A stretch of 64,000 nucleotides of DNA, from NCBI RefSeq assembly GCF_014132355.1, contig NZ_BLZO01000068.1, positions 1 to 64,000 of the forward strand. Direction: 5' to 3'. This DNA comes from Okeania sp. KiyG1 (GTDB lineage: Bacteria > Cyanobacteriota > Cyanobacteriia > Cyanobacteriales > Microcoleaceae). Shown here in pieces: positions 10,432 to 19,500 of this stretch. The translations under genes were made by a program, and so were the position numbers. Within the stretch, counting starts at the first letter, position 1, and every line of letters begins with the position of its first letter. The notes below the pieces were generated by a model that made no database searches, was not told the DNA's origin, and saw only the letters and a program-made list of their open reading frames with translations.

Positions 10432-10629
10432 GGTTAAACAGCCATAGAATGCTTAAGTTAGGAGGAGTCAGGAGTCAGTAGGGGCGATTTCCTACGGAAT
10501 GCTCTGCAAACGCGTAATTAGGAGCATTCCGGAACGGAAATCGCCCGTACAGGAGGAGAAAGAATTACAAAGATGAGGGTAGTTGTAACGATTGAATAAT
10601 TTTTTATGTCTAATTAAACGGATTTGATA
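10432..10629. mobile_element. miniature inverted-repeat element, TATCAAATCCG ends
   Basis: Ends TATCAAATCCGGTTAAAC (10432) and CGGATTTGATA (to 10629) are inverted repeats. A nested palindrome inside (GTAGGGGCGATTTCC with GGAAATCGCCCGTAC, 10483-10552) surrounds another patch, ATTCCGGAACGGA. It encodes nothing. A related copy with the same end variant spans 23878-24058, and the TATCATGTCCGG variant recurs many times between 26599 and 51207. Confidence 0.65.
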
Positions 10630-10714
10630 TCAATTATTATACATAAATTATCAATTATTTTTCCCCATTTCCTATTCCCTATTTCCTATTACCTGACTTC
10701 TGCAAACAGTCTAA

Positions 10715-11422
10715 TTAACTCTTATTTTTAATATAAAAATTAACTCCTATATCCGCATCTAACTCACCTAAATAAGTTAATAAACTATAGATAAAAACCA
10801 CACATCCCATCATTTCCATTACTTCTTCTACAGTGGCTAACATTGCGTAAACTAAATTCTGCTGACCATCAATTCCATCATAGTAACTTCCGACCATTTC
10901 CATACCCAATGCACCGCCCACATATAAACTAATAGCAATTAAGAAATATCGGCGCAATTGTTTTGGTAAATAAAATATAAATTTCCAATATTTCCAGATA
11001 AAAATTATTACTAAAACTGTTCCAGGAATTACCCACACTGAATGCCAGAAACTGGGAAGATTTAGAGCATCTGCTAAATCATCAATAATCAAAATTTCAT
11101 GGATACTAGCTATTTCGTCAAGTGCTAATAGAAAGAAAATAGTTGAGAGAATTTTCCACTGTCGCCAGAAACGGTCAGACAGCGATCTTTTTATGGCAAA
11201 AATTCCGCGAATAATTAATCCACAAGATATCAACATTAAACCTGAATACCAAGTTGGAATATTCATTTCTCGGTCGAGATTAAATAATCTTGTCCAGGGT
11301 TCGCGGTAATCAAAAATGTATTTACCTATTTGAATAGCGATGCTGCATATAGTTAAAAATATTACGCCAAAGGTTAAGTATTGAGCAATCTTAAAGGGGG
11401 AAATTGTGATTTTAAATTTCAT
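10715..11422 (-). CDS. multipass membrane protein of unknown function
   Basis: I do not recognise the family by name. The 235-residue protein has about six hydrophobic segments (near residues 13-35, 60-78, 90-105, 128-145, 158-175, 202-218). Polar residues in or next to them form clusters: LDEIASIHE, HSVW, EMVGSYYD and VEEVMEMMG. Such Asp/Glu/His clusters within membranes suggest metal binding or hydrolase chemistry, but that is inference. The ATG is separated by a single base from a miniature inverted-repeat element upstream, so any promoter or ribosome site lies within the element (GGAAAACTGCTGTAA just before ATG). No partner gene is adjacent. Confidence 0.65.
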   Translation of the reverse strand: MKFKITISPFKIAQYLTFGVIFLTICSIAIQIGKYIFDYREPWTRLFNLDREMNIPTWYSGLMLISCGLIIRGIFAIKRSLSDRFWRQWKILSTIFFLLALDEIASIHEILIIDDLADALNLPSFWHSVWVIPGTVLVIIFIWKYWKFIFYLPKQLRRYFLIAISLYVGGALGMEMVGSYYDGIDGQQNLVYAMLATVEEVMEMMGCVVFIYSLLTYLGELDADIGVNFYIKNKS

Positions 11423-11522
11423 TTACAGCAGTTTTCCACTTGAGGAAGTACAGAATTTTGGGAAAATAGGGAATAGCAATTTAAGATTAAACTTTACCTC
11501 ACTATCTTAAAAAGTGCTGTAA
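11423..11522. mobile_element. 100-bp miniature inverted-repeat element, TTACAGCA ends
   Basis: Begins TTACAGCAGTTTT, then GAGGAAGTAC, and ends with the inverse TACCTCACTATC, then AAAAAGTGCTGTAA. Related copies lie at 13086-13200, 50514-51052 (expanded) and 61912-62018. Its left end touches the start codon of the membrane protein gene. Confidence 0.75.
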
Positions 11523-12324
11523 TAAAATTTGAATCAAGAAAAAGGGCGTTGCTGAATAGCGTGTATGATATAGCGCTGCGCGCAGCTCATCTGGCAATAG
11601 GCAACAGGCAACCCACCCCTCGCCCCTCCCCTCCCAGGAGGGGAATAAATTGCTGATAATATAAAACTTTTAGCTATTGGACACCTCCTGCAATTTGTAA
11701 ATATGCCAGCCCATATTGCTATATTAGTCTTAATTACTTAGGAGTCAACCCACCCCTCCCTCCCAGGAGGGGAAGTCAGGAGTAGGGGCGTTAACGATCA
11801 TTATGCGAAGCAAATGGCTGTTTGCTGACGCATAGCTGACGAATGGCGCCAGTACAGGAGGGAAGAAAGAATAAGAAAGAGGAGTAGAAGGAGAAAGTTT
11901 TATGAAAATAAAAATTAAACAATCTCAAATAGTTGTCATTCAATAGTTTAGCAATTACCAAAAAATACAAATCATACCCACACATTAGCAACGCCAGAAA
12001 AAGTAATAAGTAATACTATGCCGTTCTTAGAATCCTACGATTATCTACATAAATCTATGATTTTCGTGCTTATAATCTGTTATATTCCCTATTCCACTGG
12101 CAAAGTCGGCGTTATCCAGTCCGCAAGCTGTCACGGTTGTTTGCGTTAGCGTTGCGGAGCAAACTGACTGCCATAGCTAAATTTAACGCTGCATTTCCTA
12201 GGTCATGCTTCCCTACGGGATGCTACGCAAACGCAAATAAATCTAGTTCGCGCTAGCGTTCGGAGCAATCGCAACTAAAATTGCAGTGTTCGCAGTTTGA
12301 TTGCGCGCTCTGATAAAAACAGAG
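11523..12324. repeat. intergenic: GC-rich palindromic repeats, no gene seen
   Basis: Contains two copies of the ACCCACCCCT / CCCAGGAGGGG palindromic repeat (about 11610-11642 and 11748-11773), AACAGGC heptamers, and scattered pieces of a GCTCCGCAAACGC-type repeat (12140-12260). A 66-codon minus frame at 11791-11991 has no recognisable content and runs through repeats. Confidence 0.5.
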
Positions 12325-12835
12325 ACTCACGATTCAGTTCCACACCTACTGCAAGTTTTAGAACTAGGAAACCATCTATCCACAACGGTGAGTTGAGCAA
12401 CCTAATAACTCACACTTGTACTCGCGCCTGTCTGCAAAACTCGTAAAACCCCATAGACTAGGGCAGCCTTAGCTAGCTTGTGATTTGACATCATTCCTGA
12501 TACATTTAGGTCTTCACCCACCCCTCTAGCTCCTCTCCCGGGAGGGGATGGGGGTGGGTTGTGGTTTTTAGCCAAGTAAATAGTTAGCTTGTGCAATGTA
12601 TCTTTTCTCATGTTGGCTATGCATGCTATGTAGTTTAGCTATCTTGAGAGAAGCTCTTTTCCAATTGCTAGAGAACTTAGTTTTATTTCGGTTCAGATAT
12701 TGCAACGGAGAAAGTTTGGCTTCTAACTTTTTGTAAGACTTTGCTCCAACAAAAACTTCTAGCTTCTTCTATAGCTTGGGTTTGATGTGGCTTAGGTTGC
12801 CTGAATTTATATTCTAGAACAAACACTGCTCTATA
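12325..12835 (-). pseudogene. decayed tnpB with a palindromic repeat inserted in frame
   Basis: Read on the minus strand, scattered TnpB motifs appear in order: YKFRQPKPHQTQAIEEAR, KKLEAKLSPLQYLNRNKTK, NWKRAS, RKDTLHKLTIYLAKNH, EDLNVSGMMSNHKLAKA (the RuvC Asp/Glu region) and WFPSSKTCSRCG. Frame changes, stops and deletions separate them, so it is dead. Between AKNH and EDLNVSGMM, where active relatives have a few residues such as SQIVI, lies a copy of the dispersed GC-rich palindrome (about 12515-12560) that happens to keep the frame (NPPPSPPGRGARGVG). Next to it, at its 5' side, another tnpB element end is inserted. Confidence 0.75.
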
Positions 12836-13450
12836 AAACTGATACAAAGCGTCACATAACGTGAAAACTTGATAGCGTAACTCCGACCTAGGAGGCTGTT
12901 TACTTCCTGCTGTACGGACGTTGCATGCAACGTCCCTACCGTCGGCGGTTACTCATCCACAGGCATTCACGACCGAGCCGACCGCATGTCTAGAGTGCGT
13001 CTTACATTCTGGAGGGGCTGTGTGCGGAAGTAATTCCGCACAGTAGGCGCCCCGTAGGAAACCTCGCCAATTAGCACTCGCTTTCTTACAGGAGTTTTGG
13101 AGTTGATGAGGTACAAAATTTTAGGACTTTAGGGAGTAGGGAGTAGGGAAAAAAATATTAGCCTTAAAAGCGTACCTTACTATCCTAAAAAGTGCTGTAA
13201 ATTTATACTTGCGTTTAAATCTCTATCTATTGACAACCCGTAATCTGGGCAGTCATAAGTTCTCAGATGCAAGGGCATATCTTGAACATGACCGCACCTG
13301 CAACAAGTCTTTGATGATGGAAAAAATCTATCTACTACTACTAAATTACAACGGTACCATTGGCACTTGTATTTAAGCTGTCTCCGAAATTCATAAAACC
13401 CTTGGTCTCCACTTTTGACACTGCATTTTATAGTCAGGACTTACGCACGG
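12836..13450 (-). mobile_element. second tnpB 3' fragment with right end, broken by nested elements
   Basis: Minus-strand translation of 13201-13450 gives EFRRQLKYKCQWY, FFPSSKTCCRCGH and LRTYDCPDYGLSIDRDLNASIN, the TnpB RuvC-III and zinc-finger region with one Cys changed to Tyr. The reading stops where a 115-bp TTACAGC element (13086-13200) is inserted. The right end (12836-12990) closely matches the inverse of 58200-58350, including the 20-bp palindrome at about 12917. A further patch at about 13008-13078 with the hairpin TGCGGAAGTAATTCCGCA recurs near 50655-50735. The result is at least three layers of insertion. Confidence 0.7.
13086..13200. mobile_element. 115-bp TTACAGC-family miniature element inside a tnpB remnant
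   Basis: Starts TTACAGGAGTTTTGGAGTTGATGAGGTAC and ends TACCTTACTATCCTAAAAAGTGCTGTAA; the ends are imperfect inverted repeats. It interrupts the tnpB fragment after the DLNASIN motif. Confidence 0.75.
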
Positions 13451-14375
13451 ACACTAAATCCAGTAAGGGCGAGTGCCATTCACCCCTACATATTGCGTTT
13501 TCAAGCTGAATTTGCGTAAGTCTTGATAGTGTCTAATTATAACACAAGATTTAAAAAGTCACCCGCTTATGGGCGAGGCTTGAAACCCTTTTTTTTGGTC
13601 AAATCGCTGAATGGACTCAGTACGCCTCAATTGCCCCTTTTTAATACTTCGATAACTAATATGTATCTTAACTTCTGAAAAGACGATATATGAGAAACTC
13701 ATACTGCAAAACAATGTTCATGTAGCGATCGCTCCTACAATTCATATCATAAGTATTAATTTAACCGAATTTGTTGAGAGGTCTAAGAACTTAACAATTC
13801 TGAGAGGTTTATTAACTGTTTAAGTTTGTCATTGCTAATTATAGCAAAGCTTTTATAGTTTGTAAATCTATGTAAAGCGATAGTCAAAATTATTGGCCAC
13901 ATGGCAAATATACTTAGATTTAATAGTGTAGAATGATCTATATATATGAAGATCGATATCAATCAACTATCAACTATGGTGTATTTTTAGCCACTGATTT
14001 TAAGATTATTAATCAATTGATTGGTTAAATCATATTAATTTCCAGCTCTAAATAACATAGCTTTACTGTTTAGATATTGATTATAATTATCTAATTTGTG
14101 CTATGAATCAAAATGGAAAAATACTGAATTTTAATACAAACAATACAATAAAACACTTTAAGAATGTATGAAATAATAATGATGTTCTGTTCAAATATTG
14201 AGTATCATAATATAATATAATTAACAGAAAGAAAAATTAAAATAATTTTATTGTATTGTCATTTTCCTTAGAAAAAAAACTAATCTATAAAGTCAAGCAG
14301 ATGGCCACAAGTGATGTTCTCAAATATTCACAACTCGAATAGCGATCGAGTTTTCATATTGAACCTTTAAGATTC
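13451..14375. other. AT-rich intergenic region upstream of the pix operon
   Basis: A short palindrome (GGGCGAGTGCCATTCACCCC, about 13467) lies near the left edge. From 13650 on the sequence is unique-looking and very AT-rich, without a credible gene. It is the leader of the pix operon and should hold its promoter. I cannot place -35/-10 elements with confidence because TATAAT-like words are common here (for example around 14208). Confidence 0.45.
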
Positions 14376-15521
14376 ATGTCTGCAAACAACAAAATCATCA
14401 AATTAGCACAAGAAATAGACATCCTTAGTCAAAGAATGGCAACTGGCAACCTATTATTAAATAGCCATGCTAAAGAAGGAAAACTTTATATATTTTATGG
14501 TAGATTACTGTATACTACTGGCAACCTTCATAGAGTGAGACGTTGGCAACGAGCGATAGGGTTGCACTGTCCTGAATGGAAGCCCATAACTTCACAACTA
14601 TCAGATAGAGAAAAACCTTGGGAATATCTTCTATTGTATGATGGAATAACAAGAAATAAAATTACTCTTTATCAGGCTAAAAAAGTAATTCGTACTGTCA
14701 CCTTAGAAGTATTATTTACCTTGAGTCTTTACGCAGACCTAACACCCCAGTGGGAGCCAAGTCCATATAATAAATCAGAATTATCTTTAGGTTTAGCTCT
14801 ATGCTATAGAGAACTAGAAGAAGTTTTTAGTAAAATTACTAAAATGCAAAAGTTATGGCAAAAAGCAGGTTTTGATAGTCTTAACCCCAATCTTGTTCCT
14901 GTAATGAACAAACCTATTAAACCAGAAGCTCTATCTGGTTGGGGTAAATACTTACAGGGGGACCTAACTCTATGGGATATTGCCTATCAACTACGAAAAT
15001 CAGTATTAGCTGTAACTAAAACTTTACTTCCTTTAGTCAAAAAAGGATTACTTCAATTAAAAGCAGTACCAGACTTACCAATATCACCGCTCGAATCATC
15101 TTTAACAACAGCTAACCCTAGGAATAATGTAGACAAAACTACATCAAAAAAACAATCATTAATTGTTTGTATTGATGATAGCCCCGTAGTTGCTGAAACA
15201 TTAAAGAAAATTGTACAACCGGCAGGTTATAGATTTATCAGTATACAAGATCCAATTAGAGGATTTGTAAAAATAGCTGAACATAAACCAGATTTAATTT
15301 TTCTCGATCTAGAAATGCCTCATGCCAACGGTTATACTGTTTATCAATTCTTACGCAAAGCACCAGCATTTGAAAAAATACCAGTGATCATTTTTACCAG
15401 TCGAAATAATTTGATAGACCGCAGTCGGGCTAAATTAATAGGAGCAGCTGACTTTTTAAGTAAGCCTCCTAAACCGGAAGAGGTCTTAAGAATGATCCAA
15501 AAACATTTGCCTAATACTTAA
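14376..15521 (+). CDS. pixG: PatA/PixG-type response regulator (PATAN domain plus receiver)
   Basis: First gene of a pix-type phototaxis operon. Residues 1-230 form the DUF4388/PATAN region typical of PatA and PixG (GKLYIFYGRLLYTTG near 35-49, YQLRKSVLAVTKTLLPLVKKGLL near 204-226). Residues 260-380 form a receiver with acidic pair D267-D268, phospho-acceptor D311 (FLDLEMP) and K363. Such proteins are thought to receive phosphate from the CheA-like PixL and act on type IV pilus motility. It is followed after 74 bases by pixH. The start is the first ATG after an in-frame stop-rich leader. Confidence 0.88.
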   Translation: MSANNKIIKLAQEIDILSQRMATGNLLLNSHAKEGKLYIFYGRLLYTTGNLHRVRRWQRAIGLHCPEWKPITSQLSDREKPWEYLLLYDGITRNKITLYQAKKVIRTVTLEVLFTLSLYADLTPQWEPSPYNKSELSLGLALCYRELEEVFSKITKMQKLWQKAGFDSLNPNLVPVMNKPIKPEALSGWGKYLQGDLTLWDIAYQLRKSVLAVTKTLLPLVKKGLLQLKAVPDLPISPLESSLTTANPRNNVDKTTSKKQSLIVCIDDSPVVAETLKKIVQPAGYRFISIQDPIRGFVKIAEHKPDLIFLDLEMPHANGYTVYQFLRKAPAFEKIPVIIFTSRNNLIDRSRAKLIGAADFLSKPPKPEEVLRMIQKHLPNT

Positions 15522-15595
15522 AATTAAAGTGGCAAACAAAAATTTATTCTGTTCATAAATTTTTGGACAAATATTAAATAAAAAGTAGTAAAGTT

Positions 15596-15961
15596 ATGAA
15601 AGCAAGTATATTAATTGTAGAAGATAGCCCAACTGAAGCTAGTATTTTGACTGAATGTCTACAAAAGTCAGGATTTGATGTATTGAATGTAACTACAGCA
15701 GAAGCAGCTAAAGCTTTGCTAAATCAAAAAACTTTTGACGCAATTTTAACAGACGTGGTATTACCTGGTCAAAGTGGTTATGGACTTTGTAGGGAACTAA
15801 AAAGTCAAGAAAATACAGCTCATATACCAATTATTATTTGTTCTAGTAAATCAGGGAAAATAGACCAAAAATGGGGCATGAAGCAAGGTGCATCTGCTTA
15901 TGTTACAAAACCAATTAATCGAGAAGAAGTTGTAGCAACATTAAGACGATTAGTTGTGTAA
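15596..15961 (+). CDS. pixH: single-domain CheY-like response regulator PixH
   Basis: A 121-residue stand-alone receiver: acidic E9-D10, phospho-acceptor D53 (LTDVVLPGQSG) and K105 (YVTKP). It lacks any output domain, as in CheY and PixH. It lies second in the operon, 74 bases after pixG and 41 before pixI, and should take phosphate from PixL. Confidence 0.9.
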   Translation: MKASILIVEDSPTEASILTECLQKSGFDVLNVTTAEAAKALLNQKTFDAILTDVVLPGQSGYGLCRELKSQENTAHIPIIICSSKSGKIDQKWGMKQGASAYVTKPINREEVVATLRRLVV

Positions 15962-16002
15962 CAAAAATAAATTTTTATGACTAAAGTCTTTACTTAAAGT
16001 CA

Positions 16003-16524
16003 ATGCAAAAACAACATTTATGTATAGAAGTTAATCAGACCTTACAAACTATACTATCTACTGATGACTTAGATGAAGTTATTACCTTAGACTACCAAAA
16101 AATCTTACAAATACCAGGTATGCCAACTGTAGTTGCAGGAGTTTTTCAGTGGCATGGCGAGATTATGTGGTTAATTGATATTGCTTATTTGATGGGATTT
16201 AATCCTTTGCTATCTACTGGATACTATCAGGAAAAAATTCGGGTAGTAAAAGTAAAATATAAAGGTAAGTATCTAGGTATTTTAGTACAAAAAGTAGGTG
16301 AGTTGATAAATGTTGAGACTAAAAATATTACTCTGATGAAACAAAAAAGTTAATTCTTCTGTAGAAAAATTCATCAAGGGAACTTGTACAAATTCAGCCG
16401 GAGAAAAATGATGATTGTAGATATTGAAAAAATCATTCAATATTTAGAAAAAAGAGAAATAATAATCAAGTCAAAAAATCAACAACAGCCGTTAAAAATA
16501 AAATTAGTAATTCTGGATAATTAA
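16003..16524 (+). CDS. pixI: CheW-like coupling protein PixI, frame lost and regained within 60 bases
   Basis: CheW-type adaptor that would link the receptor PixJ to the kinase PixL. The first 116 residues show the CheW fold (IPGMPTVVAGVFQWHGEIMWLIDIAYLMG, VKYKGKYLGILVQKVGEL) and then hit a stop at 16351. The missing C-terminus is present: removing one A from the A6 run at 16343-16348 and adding one A to the A5 run at 16404-16408 gives VNSSVEKFIKGTCTNSAGEKMMIVDIEKIIQYLEK, the expected ending. The full length of about 173 residues is normal for PixI. Two compensating one-base changes in neighbouring A-runs suggest sequencing error. If real, the protein would be truncated and coupling lost. Confidence 0.82.
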
Positions 16525-16537
16525 TACCACTAAAATT

Positions 16538-19500
16538 ATGACACAGACAAATTTTAGAAAAACTAACCAATCAGACAATAGAACGCAAAATCTAAGCCAA
16601 AGTTACTACAAAAAAACTGAACAAGAAACTATACAGACTCCAGCAAATAATGAATCATTAGCAATAGTGCCAGTAGAAGTGTGGCAGCCAGATACTAATC
16701 AAAAAAGATTAGGAATTAGAGCAAAAACTAATGCTTTAGCAGAAGATTTAGCAGTATTACGGTCTAATATAGATGTCAGAATTAATCAACTTCAATCATT
16801 AATAGAAACAGAAGGAGCTGCAGCAGAACGAGCAGAATTATTAAACGAAATTACTTCCCATATTCGGGAATCTCTCAACTTAAAAGACATCTTTAAAACA
16901 GTAGTAGAAGATGCCAGAGCAGCCCTACAAACAGATAGAGTAGTAGTTTATCAATTTGACAAAAACTGGAAAGGTACAGTTATTGCAGAATCAGTAGATA
17001 GTAAATGGCCCAGAGCTTTGGGGGCAGAAATAGCCGACCCCTGCTTTGCAGACCGTTATGTAGAGTTTTATCAAAAAGGCCGGGTAAAAGCAACTGCTGA
17101 TATCTACGAAGCAGGATTAACAGAATGTCACATTAGCCAACTAGAACCCTTTGCTGTTAGAGCCAACTTAGTTGCTCCCATTGTAGCCAACGGAAAATTA
17201 TTAGGCTTATTAATTGCCCATCATTGTTCTGAGGCACGACAATGGATAGAATCAGAAATCGAATTTTTTCAGCAACTAGCTACTCAGCTAGGCTATGCTG
17301 TAGACCAAGCTCTACTATTAACAAAGCAAAAAGCAGCTACCCAACAAGCCCAAAAACTTAATTACATTAATGTCCAGATTCGTACATCTCCAAATATTCA
17401 AGATATTCTAACTATTTCAGTGGAAGAAACTCGCGATGCTCTTGCTTGTGACAGAGTAGTAGTATACGAATTTGATAGCCAGTGGAAAGGCACAGTTATT
17501 GCAGAATCAGTAGATAGCAATTGGCCACAAGCTCTAGGGGCAGAAATAGCCGATCCTTGCTTTGCCGATCGCTACGTTCAAGCATATCAAAGGGGACGGG
17601 TTAAAGCCACAGAAAATATTTACGAAGCTGGGCTAACAGAGTGCCATATTAATCAGCTTGAGCCCTTTGAAGTAAAAGCTAACTTAGTTGCTCCTATAGT
17701 AGTAGAAAAAAAACTTATAGGTCTATTAATTGGCCATCAATGCACAGGGCCTAGAGCTTGGACAGAATTAGAAATTGACTTAATTGGCAAGGTAGCTGTT
17801 CAAGTGGGTTATACTCTAGAACAGGCATATCTGTTGCAAAAACAACAAGTTGCTGCCAAGCAAGCTCGATTTTTAAACGAGATAGGTATCAAAATCCGAA
17901 ATTCCCAGAGGAGTGAAGATATTTTTGATACGATCGTGGAAGAAGCTCGTAGTGCATTACAAGCCGATCGCGTCATACTTTATCAATTTGATGCTGACTG
18001 GAATGGTACAGTTGTATCCGAGTCAGTAGATAAAGCTTGGCCTCAAGCCTTTGGTAAAAAAATATCTGAGCCTTGCTTTAAAAAAAATTATCTCAAATCA
18101 TATCTGCGAGGACGAGTTAGCACAATAGAGAATATTGATGAAGCAGGATTAGGAGAATGTCATATCCAACTTTTAAAACCTTTTGCCGTTAAAGCTAATA
18201 TTGTTGCTCCCATCATCGCCGAACAAAGACTTCATGGTTTGCTGATCGTACATCAATGTTCTGCACCCCGTAAGTGGCAAGAATCAGAAATTGACTTTAC
18301 TAGACAACTAGCCACCCAGGTAGGTTTTGCCCTCGACCAAGTAACATTATTACAACAACAACAAGCCGCTACAAAACAAGCCATTGCCCTTAATCAAATC
18401 AGTTCCAATATTCGTAAATCTCTTAATCCTCAAGACATCTTAAACACTACAGTCGAGGATATGCAAGAGGCTATGCAAGCAGACCGGGTTATGGTCTATG
18501 AATTCGACCCTCAGTGGAAAGGTACAGTAGTAGCAGAATCAGTAACAGTCGGGTTTCCAGAAGCATTAGGAGCTGAAATTGTAGACCCATGCTTTGCTCA
18601 AGGTTATATTAAGCCATATCTGAAAGGGAGAGTTAAACCAACCAATGATATCCGTGAAGCAGGATTAACAGAATGCCATATTAAACAATTAGAACAGTTC
18701 AAGGTTAAGGCAAATTTAGTAGCTCCCATTATCTCAGATCAAAAGTTATATGGTTTATTGATCGCCCACCAATGTTCTGCACCTCGCAACTGGGAAGCAT
18801 TAGAAATTGACTTAATTAAGCAAGTAGCTATTCAGGTTGGTTACGCACTAGACCAAGCATTCTTGCTACAGCAACAACAAGAAGCAACTCAACAAGCTCG
18901 GTTACTCAGTGAAATTAGTTCCCGTATTCGGGAATCTCTAGAATTGGAGAAAATTTTCCAAACCACTGTGGAAGAATCACTGCTACTGATGAAAGCTGAC
19001 CGTATTGTCATATATCGTTTTGATGACAACTGGGAAGGTAAAATTATTTCTGAGTCAGTCAAACCTAATTGGTCAAAAATTGCAGAGATGGAAACAGAAG
19101 TTCCCTGTTTCCCGGCTGAGTATGTAGAACCTTATCGTCAAGGTCGAGTACAAGTCACAGAAGATATTAACAAGGCAGATTTAACAGAATGTCACCGAGA
19201 ACAGTTGGAAAAATGGCAGGTAAAAGCAAATGTGGTAGTGCCGATTTTAGTAGGTCAAAAACTTTATGGTTTATTAGGCGCTCATCAATGTTCCGGTACA
19301 AGACAATGGCAAGATTCAGAAGTGGAAATTTTTAAACAACTGGCTTTACAAGTGGGTTCTACCCTAGAACAAGCTATCCTATTAGAACAGGTAATTCAGG
19401 CTCGGAAAACAGCAGAAACTATCTCTCAGGAGCAACAACAGCAAAAAGAATCATTAGAAAGTCAAATAGAAACTTTTTTGACAGAAATAGAAAATTCTTT

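Noticed and set aside
10211-10447. 78-codon plus-strand frame
   Set aside because: It lies wholly within a dispersed element and the start of the next miniature element.
13062-13080. TTAGCACTC, half of a CIRCE operator
   Set aside because: The second half GAGTGCTAA is absent at the proper spacing, no chaperone gene follows, and it lies in tnpB debris.
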